Source: Colocasia esculenta (taxonomy: Eukaryota > Streptophyta > Magnoliopsida > Alismatales > Araceae). From it: a DNA stretch of 64,000 bases. Position numbers and translations under genes: made by a program. Location of the stretch: NCBI GenBank assembly GCA_014218235.1, contig CM024766.1, positions 69,243,207-69,307,206 of the forward strand, written 5' to 3'. The notes beneath the pieces were generated by a model, which saw nothing but the letters and a program-made list of their open reading frames with translations, was not told where the DNA came from and did no database searches. This document shows positions 1 to 11,566 of this stretch, in pieces (the stretch's first letter is position 1; every line of letters begins with the position of its first letter).

Positions 1-3000
1 AGGTCTATATGCAGTGCTCTTGACCAAGAGATGGTCAATGGGCTATTTGTGTGGTTTCTGTGCGCAGGGTGAGCAGCGTGGGCCGGTTATGCCAGCCCAT
101 TTGCATTGCTGGTTCACTATTTGGAATCGCGGCGGAGGCAGGTGACGCAATCTGAATGCGTTGGCCTTGCCGGATGTGATTCGGTGAACCGCCTCTGTGG
201 CACGTGGCGCGGGTTTTTGTTTGGCGTCGAACATGGACGACGCATTTAAGGAAGTTAAATGCGGCGCCTATTCCGGACGCGATTTTGATCAGAGTGTTAA
301 AAGCCTTGTTTCGGCCAGATAGAGCAGAGGATGCTCTGTTCGGCGCACGGGAGATGCTGTGAAGCTTCTCCGGCAAGGGTTTCTAGTGATTTCGGCTTCT
401 GGTGGCTCGTGCGGCGTGGGAACCACGCGAGGACGATGCTCGGAGCGTGGGTGTGCTATCGGCAAGGAGGTTTGGTGTTCTTCCGCTTTTCTGCTGGTAT
501 GGAACTTCCTACCCTGTTTTGAGTTTAAAGCATGATTTGATGAGGTTTAAGGGTTGGAGTATGTGTGTGGTGTGCCATGGTTGGAATTGTGAATCTTCTT
601 TGAATTGGAGTTTGGTCAACTTTTGTGTGTGTTTCTCCCAGGGGAGTGTGGGGTTCGTCTGTGAAATGAAGTCACAGACGAACTGGAGTCGTGTCGGGTG
701 TCCCCACCGCGATTCGATGAACGCGTCGCATCGCGACGATGTGTTCTGCTTCTGATGTGTCGTTAGTCGGTCGTCTTATCGCGACCTTGTGGTCTATCGC
801 GTTAGCGTGAAACGCGGCGTCAGGTTGGACGCGACTAGGTGTTGACTGAGGGTTGACCGATTTAAGTCTCGTAGCGTCGTGTCGAGCGACGCGACTTGGT
901 TGCATCACTAAGGCCTGTCGCGACAGCCTTTGGAATAGCGTCTAAAAGGGGCGACACAACATGGTCGTGGTGCTTAGCCCTGTCGCGACAAGGTTTTGAA
1001 TGACGTCTAAACCTATGGACGCGATTCAAGTGGCGGCATCTGTGTTGGACGCGTTTCAGGTCCCGTGGCTGAGTTGTGTTAGCTGGGCAGTGAAGGTCTT
1101 GTGTTGACCTAGCCTGGGTCTATGGTTGTTCTTTAATGGTTACTATAATGGTTAATGTGTTAAGTGGCGTGTGTTTCCATGGAGGTCACGGGGTGACCTA
1201 TGACAGGCAAGTTTATGTTCCGATGTCGGTATGCTTATATGTCGTGTTAAGGATGCCTATGTATTAATGTAAGTACTTAATGGTTAATGTGTGAAGTGTA
1301 ATGTGTGGTCTTGGTGGTCATGGGATGACCCCATTAATGATTGGTTGTGTGTAGGATGGTTTGAGGGTCACAGGGTGACCGATGATAAGCCATTCCTTAC
1401 ACTTGTGTACCGTGTGTTGTACATAAAGGTCATGTAAGCGTGTATATCGTGGTTTGTGTAAGTGTCGGCATTGGTTGGCTTGGAGGTCACATGGTGACCG
1501 TCGACAAGCTAAGATTGACACTTGTATATCGTGGTTTATAATAAAGGATCATGTATCGTGGTTTGTGTGTTTGTCGAGTCTAGTGGTCCGGTGACTATTC
1601 CGGAATACCTCTCTAGTCAGTTACCCTAGCACCGGGTGCCTAGGGCTTGTCCCGGTATAGGAGTCCCGTCAAGGTCTGTGTCGTCTTCCTAGACACCCTC
1701 CTCTTGTGCTTGAGTAGTCCGTCCGGCTGAGGGGAAAGACGACAGGGGGCAGCGACTTGTGTTTGTGGGTGTGCAGTCGCTTGTAGTGCGCTCGTGGTTG
1801 GGGGTACGGACACCAGTAGTTGACACTGGTCCCCAGCTTGTCCTGTTCCAGTGCCTCACTTTAGGGTTCTCGGCCGGAGTCCCTAAAGGGCCTGCGGGGT
1901 GTGTGACCTGCAGGTTGTGGTGGTTAGTTAGTCTCCAATGTTCTTGGTTTGTTGTGGAGCGGCAGTTGGACCTTCTCTCTGACTGCGAGACTAAGAGGTA
2001 GTTCTTGTGCTTTGTTGTCCGGGTTAACTTGCGTCATGAACCAGTAGTCCGTTCCCAAGTGGTGGCATCGTCTCCGTACCGACTCGTGTTGACCACTGGT
2101 TGTGGTTTGTGTGTGAACTGCAGGTTAAGGTTATATCTTGAAACCGTTAACCGTTGTGGTGTGCCCTAGAGGTGGCACGGTTTTGTGGTTCAGTGTGTAC
2201 CTCATGGTAGTAGGTACGTGTACCCCTTGTGGGTAGAGTTGTGTTCTGGTGGTACGTGAGTCCGACCTTAGCGGTGTTGAGGTGAGACCGTGCGTACTGT
2301 GGGGGTCTTGTGGTGTGACTCTCCACATGTTGTGTGTTATTTACATTAGCATCGGGTATTTCTAGTTACGGTTTGGTATGCAGGTGTTAGCTGGTCGTTG
2401 CCAAACCCGATGCTTTGTGTGGCTACTTTGCCTGTGAGACTATAGCTTAGGCAGTGGTTTTCCGGTGAGGCTTATAGTCGAGGTGGTTTGGTTATCGGGC
2501 GGACTAGCGGTGTTAAGCTAGTCTTGTGTTTCCCTTTGTTTTCGGAGGTACCGGGGTTTAGCCGGTGTATTTGTGATTAGTTTTTGTTTAACATGCTTGT
2601 GTTTGCATGTTATGTTTTGGCTACCGGTGTTGCCAATGAGACCCTTTGGGGTTAAGGTCTCTTGTGTTGTTGTGGTTTTGTTGTAGGAGGTCCCTGCTGA
2701 GCCAGTGACTTGTTGAGGCTCACTCCTTTACAGTCTGTTTCAGGTGTTGGCCGACTTTGGCATGGTTATGCAGGAGTATTGCAGACTTGTACCACCAGCA
2801 GTAGAGTCGTTTGAGCTTGTACTCCCTCGGGTATGCCCCAGGTAGTTGTACCCTTTATTGGACCTGTAATATTGTAATTGTGGACACTTGTACATTGTGG
2901 TTTACAGTTTATACACTTGTACTTTCCTGTGTTATATACTGTATTATGGTCTTTTATATTCTACTGGACACGTGTTAGTGATATCCCTGAGAGACTTCGG

Positions 3001-3061
3001 TCTGATCGCGGGAGGCAGATCTGGATATGTACCTTATTGGTAAAATATCCAGACCGTTACA
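1..3061 (+). mobile_element. LARD-1 first (5') LTR, start outside the window
   Basis: This stretch recurs at about 5425-6817 plus 16626-18339, which defines a pair of direct LTRs about 3.2 kb long. The right edge is placed at the CA of 'CCGTTACA' (3061), because a primer-binding-site-like sequence follows at once. The LTR start (TG) is about 145 bp before the window, judged from the second copy. The site GATGA at 1381-1385 is the uninterrupted equivalent of the TRG-1 insertion point in the other LTR. Positions 690-1075 are rich in CGCG palindromes. No reading frame longer than about 117 codons is present and none resembles a known protein. Lineage is uncertain; the LTR end and general layout resemble Ty3/gypsy LTRs. 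Confidence 0.8.
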
Positions 3062-3063
3062 GT

Positions 3064-3075
3064 TGGTATAAGAGC
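3064..3075 (+). other. Primer-binding site of LARD-1
   Basis: TGGTATAAGAGC begins 2 bp after the LTR end. It differs at one base (C to A) from TGGTATCAGAGC, the usual plant retrotransposon match to the 3' end of initiator tRNA-Met. Its position directly after the LTR supports the LTR boundary. Confidence 0.75.
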
Positions 3076-5220
3076 AATGGTCTAGTTACAATATGAAAAC
3101 ATTGAAGGTACAATGTCCCAATAAATAATTAATGTCCCTGCTGGTAAAAAGTCTGCGGTTTTGTGTGGTGTCAAGTTTTTTTGGTGTGAGTTTGACATGT
3201 AGATCGTGTGTTTCTGTTTGTTAAGCTGACAAGTGTTGGCGTGGTTGAGAACGTGTAGGTTGTGGTGAGAATTGTTTGGTTTTGCCACTATGTGCCAGTT
3301 TGTAATGAAAGAATAGTTGTTTAAATGTCGTTAGTTATAGAAATTGAAGAGTTTCGAGAATTCAATATGGAAACCAGTAAGGATGTTATAGTAAGAACCA
3401 GTTGGCAGAGACAGGGAATAGTAATAATGGGATAGTAAGGTAAAGAAACAGTGTTATTGACGTGGAATAGCTTGTGTTACGATTATTACATGTCTGGACT
3501 ATGGTCAAGAACTTGGTAGAGGTAGTTGAGTAATGAAAGGTGCAATGAGAGTAGCATTGAATGTTAACTATACCTTTTAACTAAGGAATGTGCTTATGGA
3601 ATTTAGTAAGGTAACCATTGTATCTGAGATCTGTGCTAGCTAGCAAGTGTTAAAGAGTGGTTTGAATGATCATGTGATAAGTACGGTAAGCAGAGGTTCA
3701 GAGATAGCAGAAGGTTGAGAGTATATTGTAATTAGAAGAAGATGAGCCAAAGAGTTTGAGAATTTGGCTATTATGAATTGAGATGGTGATAGAAAATTAG
3801 AGTTAGAGATTTATGTAGGTTCGTGCCGAGGTGATCACCTGGGTAAAGAGAAAGTAAAGGAAGATTTGTGTACATCCAATTTTTTCTGAGAATTTCAAAA
3901 GGAAAAAAAAAATGTTTGCTCGACAAATGGCAGTCTGTCAGGATTTTATAGAATGTTCTGTTAAAGGTAGCTGAATTAAAAAATAAAAAAAATAGTGTCG
4001 TCTAGCAGTTGGGTGCAGCCTGAGAGGAAAGAGAGATAAAAGCTAAGTTCGATAATTGGGAATGAGGTTAAGAGTGATGGGAATGAGACTGAGTTGTGCG
4101 AGTCAGAATAAAAAAGGAAATAAGTCAGTTGAAAAGCAGATACAAAATATCAAGCTAAGTGGACAGCAGGGCAGATTGTGAAGGAATTTAAGTAAGGATT
4201 TGAATGGAAAGAAAGAATACGACAGATTTGAAGCGAATGCGATCAGATACTCAATAAGTATTTAGCAAGAGTTTGTGTCCTAGTGCCCAGAAAGTGATTC
4301 AGTTGAGCAGAAAGGGTCTTTATGAAAGTATTCCAAAATTGAAATGAGAGCAAAGGCAGAACAACTAAAGGATTATTTTGAAAGGTTGTGAATATAATGT
4401 GATCTATCAACCAGAGATTTGATTTAAAGTAGAAAGAGATATGAAGAGCTAGATATGTCAATAACAGTGGGCGAACTTAGAAATTTTAAATGATAGCATG
4501 ATTAGAATGGAAATATTAGAGGAAGCAGTTCAGAATTCAGGTCTTTTTCTAGTATTATATGATTGAGTAAGATGGATTGAGAAATGAGAACACTAGAATT
4601 GAGTTCAGCCGGAACTAGTGTAACAGCAAGAATGGAAGATAATGAGAGATAGTAATAAGAGCAGCATTTGTGAGGATACTTTGCTAAAAATCCAGTGCAA
4701 TCAGAGCAGCGCTGCGGAAGCATGGAAATCTAATATTCACATGTTATCTGAAGTTTAATAGAATAAAGGAAAGTTTGAGGTTTGCTGCACCGTTAGGCCA
4801 AGAGGCAGTGGTTCTTGATCAAGTGTGATTTAAGGCAGCCTGAACAGAAAGGTATTAAGAGGTAGAAAAAAAATGCAAGGATGGTAATTGATGTTCTTTG
4901 GGAAAGCTGACAGAGGAAAATATGAATACAGATGAGGTAAAGTAATGAACAGCAGTGACAGACAGATAATGGAATAGCACCAAGCAATGTGTGACTTTAA
5001 GGCTGGTTTTGCATGAAAGAGCACTGAAGTGTGGCAGTGTATAGCAAGAGGTCTTAATTAGAAAAGCAACTCACAAAAAATGTTACGAAACATAGCTGAA
5101 GAAATGTGGACGTAGGTTAAGTCCAAGAAGATAAAGTGCCAACAGCAAGGTGGAATTGTTTGCAGCCAGAAAGTAAAGAAAGAAAGGATCAAACTAATTG
5201 GACAGAGCAAGTATGGAAAA

Positions 5221-5281
5221 GAAGTAAAGAGAAAGAAAGAGCAGAGCAGTTATGGAAAAGAAAGGCAAGAGCAGTGGAGAA
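5221..5281 (+). other. Purine tract (polypurine-tract candidate) of LARD-1
   Basis: A run of A and G (AAGAAAG, AAAGAAAGGCAAGAG, GTGGAGAA) directly precedes TGTATCC, taken as the start of the 3' LTR. A polypurine tract primes plus-strand DNA synthesis. The exact primer is unclear because the whole region is purine-rich. Confidence 0.4.
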
Positions 5282-6817
5282 TGTATCCTACTTGTTCTAT
5301 TTACGGCTTTGTTTCTTTTTAGGTGTTAGTCTGCTTTGTCGTGGTTTTGTCCTAAATGTCGAGGATGCATTTCTTTTTAGGTGTTAGTAATGTAATAGTA
5401 TGGTCGTTCGGATCCGGGTTTATCAGGTCTATATGTAGTGCTCTTAACCAAGAGATGGTCAATGGGCTATTTGTGTGGTTTCTGTGCGCAGGGTGAGCAG
5501 TGTGGGCTGGTTATGCCAGCCCATTTGCACTACTGGTTCACTATTTGGAATCGCGGCGGAGGCAGGCGACGCAATCTGAACGCGTCGGCCTTACCGGATG
5601 CGATTCGGTGAACCGCCTCTATGGCACATGGTGCGGGTTTTCGTTTGGTTTCGAACATGGAGGACGCATTTAAGGAAGTTAAATGCGGCATCTGTTCCAG
5701 ACGCGATTTCGATCAAAGTGTTAAAAGCCTTGTTTCGGCCAGACAGAGCAGAGGATGCTCTGTCCGGCACAAGGGAGATGTTGTGAAGCTTCTTCGGTGA
5801 GGGTTTCAGGCGATTTCGGCTTCTAGTGGCTTATGCAGCGCGGGAAGCACGCCAGGACGACGCTCGGAGTGTGGGTGTGCTATCGGCAAGGAGGTTTTGG
5901 CGTTCTTCCACTTCTCTCTGCTGGTATGGAGACTTCCTACCCTGTTTTGAGTTTAAAAGCATGCTTTGATGAGGTTTAAGGGTTGGAGTATGTGTGGGTG
6001 GTGTGCCATGGTTTGGAATTGTGTTTACTGCTTTGAATTGGAGTTTGGTCAACTTTTGTGTGGTGTTTCTCCCGTGGGGAGTGTGGTTCAGTCTGTGAAA
6101 TGAAGTCACAGACGAACTGGAGTCGCGTCGGGTGTCCCCGTCATGATTCGATGAACACGTCGCATCACGACGATGCGTTCTACTTTTCGATGTGTCTGTT
6201 AGTTCAGTTGTCTTTTTGCGATCTTGTGATCTATCGCGTTAGCGTGAAACGTGGCGTCAAGGTTGGACGCGACTATTTGTTGACTGAGGGTTTGACCGAT
6301 TTGAGTCTCGTAGCGTCGTGTCGGGCCGAAGCGACTTGGTTGCGTCACTATGGCCTGTCGCGACAGCCTTTGGAATAGCGTCTGAAAGGGGTGACGCAAC
6401 ATGGTCACGGTGCTTAGCCCTGTCGCGACAAGGTTTGGAATGACTCCAAACCTATGGATGTGATTCAAGTGGCGGCGTCTGTGTTGGACGCGTTTCAGGT
6501 CCCGTGGCTGAGTTGTGTTAGCTGGGCAGTGAGGTCTTGTGAGACCTAGCCTGGGTCTGTTGTTGTTCTTTAATGGTTACTATAATGGTTAATGTGTTAA
6601 GTGGCGTGTTTGCCATGGAGGTCACGGGTGACCTATGGCAGCAAGTTTATGTTCCGATGTCGGTATGCTTATATGTCGTGTTAAGCATGCCTATGTATTA
6701 GTGTAATACTTAATGGTTAATGTGTGAAGTGTAATGTGTGTCTTGGTGGTCATGGGATGACCCCATTAATGATTGGTTGTGTGTAGGATGGCTTGAGGGT
6801 CACAGGGTGATCGATGA
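5282..6817 (+). mobile_element. LARD-1 second (3') LTR, left part
   Basis: From about 5425 this matches positions 1-1385, with scattered substitutions and 1-bp indels. The start at 5282 (TGTATCC) is inferred from the purine tract before it and has no partner in the window. The LTR is cut at 6817 by TRG-1 and continues at 16621. The duplicated target GATGA occupies 6813-6817 here. A CGCG-palindrome cluster lies at about 6125-6510. Confidence 0.75.
6813..6817. repeat. Left target-site duplication of TRG-1 (GATGA)
   Basis: GATGA precedes the TGTAGC start of TRG-1 and is repeated at 16621-16625 directly after its GTGACA end. The uninterrupted LARD-1 LTR has a single GATGA at 1381-1385, so this is a genuine 5-bp integration duplication. 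Confidence 0.95.
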
Positions 6818-8407
6818 TGTAGCACCCCGAAAATTTTATTACATAAAAAATTCAAATAATGGAAATAAATAATTTATATAATTCGGAGTATTTAAAACAT
6901 ACGTATCATTATCGTATGTGCTAAAACACATCGGAAAATTCCGTAAAAATTATAAATCAACCCCAAACATTATTACTAACGTTTCACAAAGAAATTTGTG
7001 ACAAGAAAAATGGATTAGCTATGTTTAAAGTGTTTCGCGACTTATTATCGTAATTCATGAATAAGTCGAAATATCATTATCACACATACTTGGACGAGTC
7101 AGGAAATTAAATAAAAATCATAAATAGATTTCAAATAATATCCTCTAATGACCCATCAAGAAATTTGGTTCAATAAAATTATTTGGGCTAGGTTTAAGAG
7201 TTATTGCGACCGATTATCTAAATAAGGAAACAAGTCGGAAAACTGTTAAACGGAAATACGACGCAATGAAAAATTAAATAAAAGTCTTGGGGAGACTTCC
7301 ACATTATATATTGATGACCCATTATCATAATCAGGCCAATGGACAACATTTGGCCCAAAAATCAATGAAGCTAGAAAATACATAGAAATTCGTAACCATA
7401 ATAAGCTGAAATTAAAAAGAGGCAATTAGAGTTGAATTGGGATGCAATCATGCATTCATGGCAACCCAAATTCGTGCCTAACTATGAGGGGAGGTTTCCT
7501 AATGCCTCACACACTCAAAGGGAGGAGGAAATCATCAAAAATAGGAAACCAAACATGCCAATCCCGAAATCCTCTTTTCCTAGTTATAATAGGACTCCTA
7601 AACACCATGGTTACTTAAATATTCTTCACCAACCCTAGGAACGAATTTAGAACTTGCTAGGGTCGTGTGGAGGAGCTCTTGGTTGCTGAGGAGCTGTGGA
7701 ACGACCACAAGAAGCCGTTCTTCTCCCCTTCTCATCTGCTGCGACCTGCACAAACCACTCTCTTGAAGTCGACCAAAGGTAGGTTTTCTCGGGCCAAACC
7801 TTAACATATCTTATACCAATGTATAGAGCATCATGTTAGCTTTCATTTTCCACTGGTTTCATCGAATTCATTTAGTAGATCTGATTATAAGCGTTTTGCA
7901 AAAGTCGCGCACTGTCAGGGATTTCCCGTTCTTAATATTTTTGACGTGATTCAAGACCTAATTAGAGTAAAATATTAACATGGAAGTTATTCTACTTGAT
8001 GTCACTATCTTTCATGTTGAACGTTTTGTCTAAATCTCATTAGTTAGAGAGTTATGAAGCCCGTAAGAGAGTCATGCATAATACTGTGTTTTCGGGTTTG
8101 CAGTTAGCCTTAGGTTATTCCTGTTTTTCTTGAGATTTAAGACCGAAGTAGGTCAAGACTCCAACATGAAAGTTCTTTATTAGTCGTTAGGGTCATCTTT
8201 TATGTTAATGGTTTTGTGTAATGTCATTAGTTTGAGAGTTATAAACTTCGTAATAGAGTCATGCATGATACTGCGTTTTTCTGGTTGCATTTAACTTTAA
8301 GTTCTTCATGTTTTTCACAAGGGCAAAGACCGAATTAGGTAAAACCCCAACATCAAAGTTCTTCCAATAGATGTCCTCAACATTTCTATGTTGAAAGATT
8401 TGTCTAA

Positions 8408-9250
8408 TAGGTGTTTGGTTCCTGTTTTTACCTCTTTTTTATCTAATTTTAAAAAAGAGAGAAGTCAGATACAAAGAATGTTTGGTAGTAAATTCTTTTT
8501 AGGGAAGAATTTTTTCTCTATGTAAATCTCTCTTAAAAAAAAACAAGTCTCACCCTGTTTTTTTTTTAAGAACACTGATTCCTGCGCCCTCACACCCCCC
8601 CACCAGCCGGAAGCCCCCCCCCCCCCAGCCCCAAACCCCCCCCCACCGGCGCCCCCCCCGGCCCTGCTCCCCTCCCCCCCCAGAGCCCCCCGCCCCTACT
8701 CCCCCGCCCCCGGCCCCCCCCCGGCCCTGCGCCCCCGCCCCGCGGCCCCCCCCCCCCCGCCCCCACCCCCGCTCCCCCCGCCCCCGGCGCCCCCCCCCCC
8801 CCGGCCCTGCGCCCCCGCCCCTGCTCCCCCCCCCCCGCCCCCCCCCCCCGCCCCCGCCCCCCCCCCCCACCCACCCGCCCTGCTCCCCCCCCCCCCCCCC
8901 CCCCCCCGCCCCCGCGCCCCCCCCCCCCCCCCCGGCCCCCCCAGCCTGCCCCGCGCGCACCCCCCCCCCCGGCCCCGACCCCCCCGGCGCCCCCACCCCC
9001 CCGGCCCCCCCCCAGCCCCCAGCCCCGGCGCACCCCTCCTCGCCTCCCGGCCCCGACCCCCCCCAGCCCCCCCCCCCCCCCCCCGCCCCCCTTCGCCCCT
9101 GCCCGGGCGCCCTCCTTTCTCCCCCTCCTTGGCCCATGCCAAACATCTTCCAACACTTTTTTATAATTTTAAAATTTAGATAGAAAGAGAACATATATAA
9201 TTTTTTAGATAGAAATAGTCTTTTAAAAAAAGTTGCTCCCAAACACCCTA
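8408..9250. mobile_element. Tourist-like MITE (PIF/Harbinger type) with a C-rich core
   Basis: This segment is absent from the 3' LTR, where the site reads GTCTAAAGG. Here it is flanked by TAA on both sides (8405-8407 and 9251-9253), giving a clean 3-bp duplication. The ends form imperfect inverted repeats: TAGGTGTTTGGTTCC on the left and the complement of GCTCCCAAACACCCTA on the right. A TAA target and a GTGTTTGG terminal repeat are typical of Tourist/PIF-Harbinger MITEs. It encodes no transposase. Only about 170 bp on the left and 115 bp on the right look like a normal AT-rich MITE; the middle is almost all C. Confidence 0.8.
8582..9134. repeat. Extreme low-complexity C-rich tract
   Basis: About 550 bp is almost pure C, with scattered G and rare A or T. 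On the minus strand this is a G-run array with strong G-quadruplex potential. It lies inside the MITE and inflates the 5' LTR. Long glycine-rich open frames on the minus strand are by-products of this composition, not genes. It may be a real expansion, but low-quality long-read or gap-filling sequence is a serious alternative. Confidence 0.85.
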
Positions 9251-11335
9251 TAAAGGTCAGCATATAGAGAGATATAGGCGTTTCATGAATATCACTCCTG
9301 TGTCAAAACATGGTAAGTCTGAACCAAGAGCATGTCAGATCCCAGTCAGACTCAGGCGCAGATCCTGTGAATGCGACGGCTCGATGTGTCGCCTTCCGAG
9401 GTCTCGTCGCGACAGCCCGACATGTCGCGACCTGATTGCGACAAGACCGTTGTCGTGATCATGCTGCCTGAATCGGACCGCCCCAGTCGCGTTCTTCACA
9501 ACTACCTGTCGCCTTCCTTATAGGGATATGTCGCGATCTCAGAACTTTACCTGAAACCACGTGTTTTCCTGCATAGTTTTTTGCATATACCCAAGATCTG
9601 TTTAAATATGATATTTACTGTGTAAGTTGCATGTCTTGGGTCTAATCCTTACATGATTGTTGTTTAATGGCTTAAAAGCGATTAACCTATTTAAAAAGCT
9701 TTAATTACATGAATGCTATTCTAAGTGCTCCTTAAATATTATGATACATTCGTGCTACTTGTGATTTAATCTTCCTACTGTTCTTCCACGTTTAAATGAT
9801 AAGAGTTATCATAAAATCTTGCAAACCATGATGAGTTAAAGTGCATAGTTTTATTCCATGTTATATTGTCAAGTGCTTCCTGCGAGTTTGAGACCGATGG
9901 TTTGAGAATTGAGACACGCGTACCGCACTACACACTAGCACTGTTAGGTAGCCTTTTCTTGGGAAATTGGAAACTCTCTACCGGTCATTCCGAATCGGTA
10001 GACTAGCGACCTTTTCACCAAGGCCTCCGTAAATCTCCTCTGACCATGGATTCCCACATGGCCGACGAGTTGGTTGTACCATTGAAGTTCTCTGGAGATA
10101 GCGTGCACTTCCTTTCTCTTCTTGATCTCGTGAGTGTGACTTACAATCTAGACTAAAGCCATTAATGTAAAGATTGAACGAAAGTATAAATCGTACCGTT
10201 ATGCTGCCGAATTTATTTCTTGACTATTGTTCTCATGAAATCATGTTCAATTTAATTATTACTTCTTCTCATCATCATCATGAACATGACATTACACATG
10301 CTACGTTTTGAAACTCTCATTGGCCATTATTAATGACTGTGGGTATCTACATTTAAAAATTTAAGTGAGATGCTGACAGGGCACGGCGTGTGTCCAAGGG
10401 CTCCAATCTAGCCCCAATGACGGCGAGTCATAGATATACTGTTAACCATGGGGTATAATGATTACTGGCGTTGCATCTGCGCTGGGAAAATCGTGCGTGC
10501 GTGTTGAATGATAGATACAATACCACATACACGTGACCTAGTGTACATTCTTGATGGATCTTTTCTCGGTGTACATTAGTGTCTACGTGCCTGATTAGTG
10601 TTACTTGATCGTGCTCGTGCGTGCTTGCTTGCTTGCTTGCGTGATATGGCCATCCTGCATTTAATGCAATTAGTGATATCTTGCGTTCTTGACATCAAGT
10701 GAATTCTTGCGTGCTTGTACAAAGTGATCTATTGCTAGTTCGATCTTGTCATCTTGTTCACAAATCTCGTTCTATCATAATCACTCTCTCTAGCTTGTTT
10801 TATATATCATGTTTTAACAAGTTTTATCCGTACTTGCATATCATTCATCGTACTTGCCTAGTTCTAAAATGTTAATCACTTATATCATTGCCCGCACATT
10901 GAGATATAAATCCTACTGGGCTAGTTTGCTCATTCCCTACTTTTACCCAATCTAGGTGACTATGAAGTTGAAGAGGAAGAGCAAGTCGAGGATGGGAATG
11001 CGTCCGAGTGATGAGCGTTCCAATTACGAGTCTATCTATAGTTAGTTTATTTTGAGTGTTAGATTCATGTAGTAGGAAGTGAGGAATAGAATGTACTTTT
11101 CCTTTTATTGAGTCTTAGTCCTGTAATAGTTTCCACTTTGAATACAATAAGTTGAGATTTGAATACAATTTATATTGAGTTCAACATATGGGCCCTATTA
11201 TGATGTTGTGTTGATACACATTTAGTGTGTGCTAGCTAGAGGCTTATTTGCCGACTGTCCACGTCTCGAAATATCGACTCGAATTCTTCGAAATAATACT
11301 ATCCGCTGCGTAATTCTCGGGACGTGACAGTTTAG

Positions 11336-11347
11336 TGGTATCAGAGC
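11336..11347 (+). other. Primer-binding site of TRG-1
   Basis: TGGTATCAGAGC, an exact match to the standard plant initiator tRNA-Met primer site, lies 6 bp after the 5' LTR end. Confidence 0.9.
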
Positions 11348-11566
11348 CTAGGAATACCAAATAGGATATGTCTCAGGAATAGGAGATACCTATGGAACCT
11401 AGGTCATGGAAATTAAATACAATACCTGGTGAGAATGGGTAGAGACTGGGAATATGTTAGCAAGAATTAAACACTCCTACCCATTGACTCTTATAATGTA
11501 TCTAGAGAGATTAATTGGTTTCCATCCTTTTCTTAGGAACCCTCATAACTCTTACCCTCAACTGCA

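Larger units (their letters stand above)
3062..5281 (+). mobile_element. LARD-1 internal region, apparently non-coding
   Basis: About 2.2 kb between the two LTRs. I see no gag, protease, integrase or RT motif in any frame; frames are short and closed by many stops. The + strand is purine-rich and C-poor (for example about 8% C in 4081-4140). Long LTRs around a non-coding core match the class called LARD (large retrotransposon derivatives), which move using proteins from other elements. It could instead be a very decayed gag-pol, but no alignable relic was found. Confidence 0.65.
6818..11329 (+). mobile_element. TRG-1 5' LTR
   Basis: Starts TGTAGCACCCCG and ends GTGACA. It aligns with 12938-16620 over its length apart from the insertion at 8408-9250 and many 1-bp homopolymer differences, mostly missing bases in this copy. 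Visible sites include TATA-like CTTAAATATT near 7615, donor-like AAAG|GTAGG at 7778/7779, a CGCG-palindrome cluster at about 9350-9545, a short GCTT run near 10625 and acceptor-like TCTAG at 10955. It supplies promoter and polyadenylation functions by analogy with other LTRs. Confidence 0.9.

Noticed and set aside
4243..5024. Minus-strand hydrophobic short frames in the LARD-1 core
   Set aside because: They are the complement of a purine-rich strand, which yields Leu, Phe and Ser codons by composition; no start context or motif.
8550..9263. Long glycine-rich open frames on the minus strand (up to 237 codons)
   Set aside because: They are translations of the C-rich tract in three frames at once; composition alone explains them.
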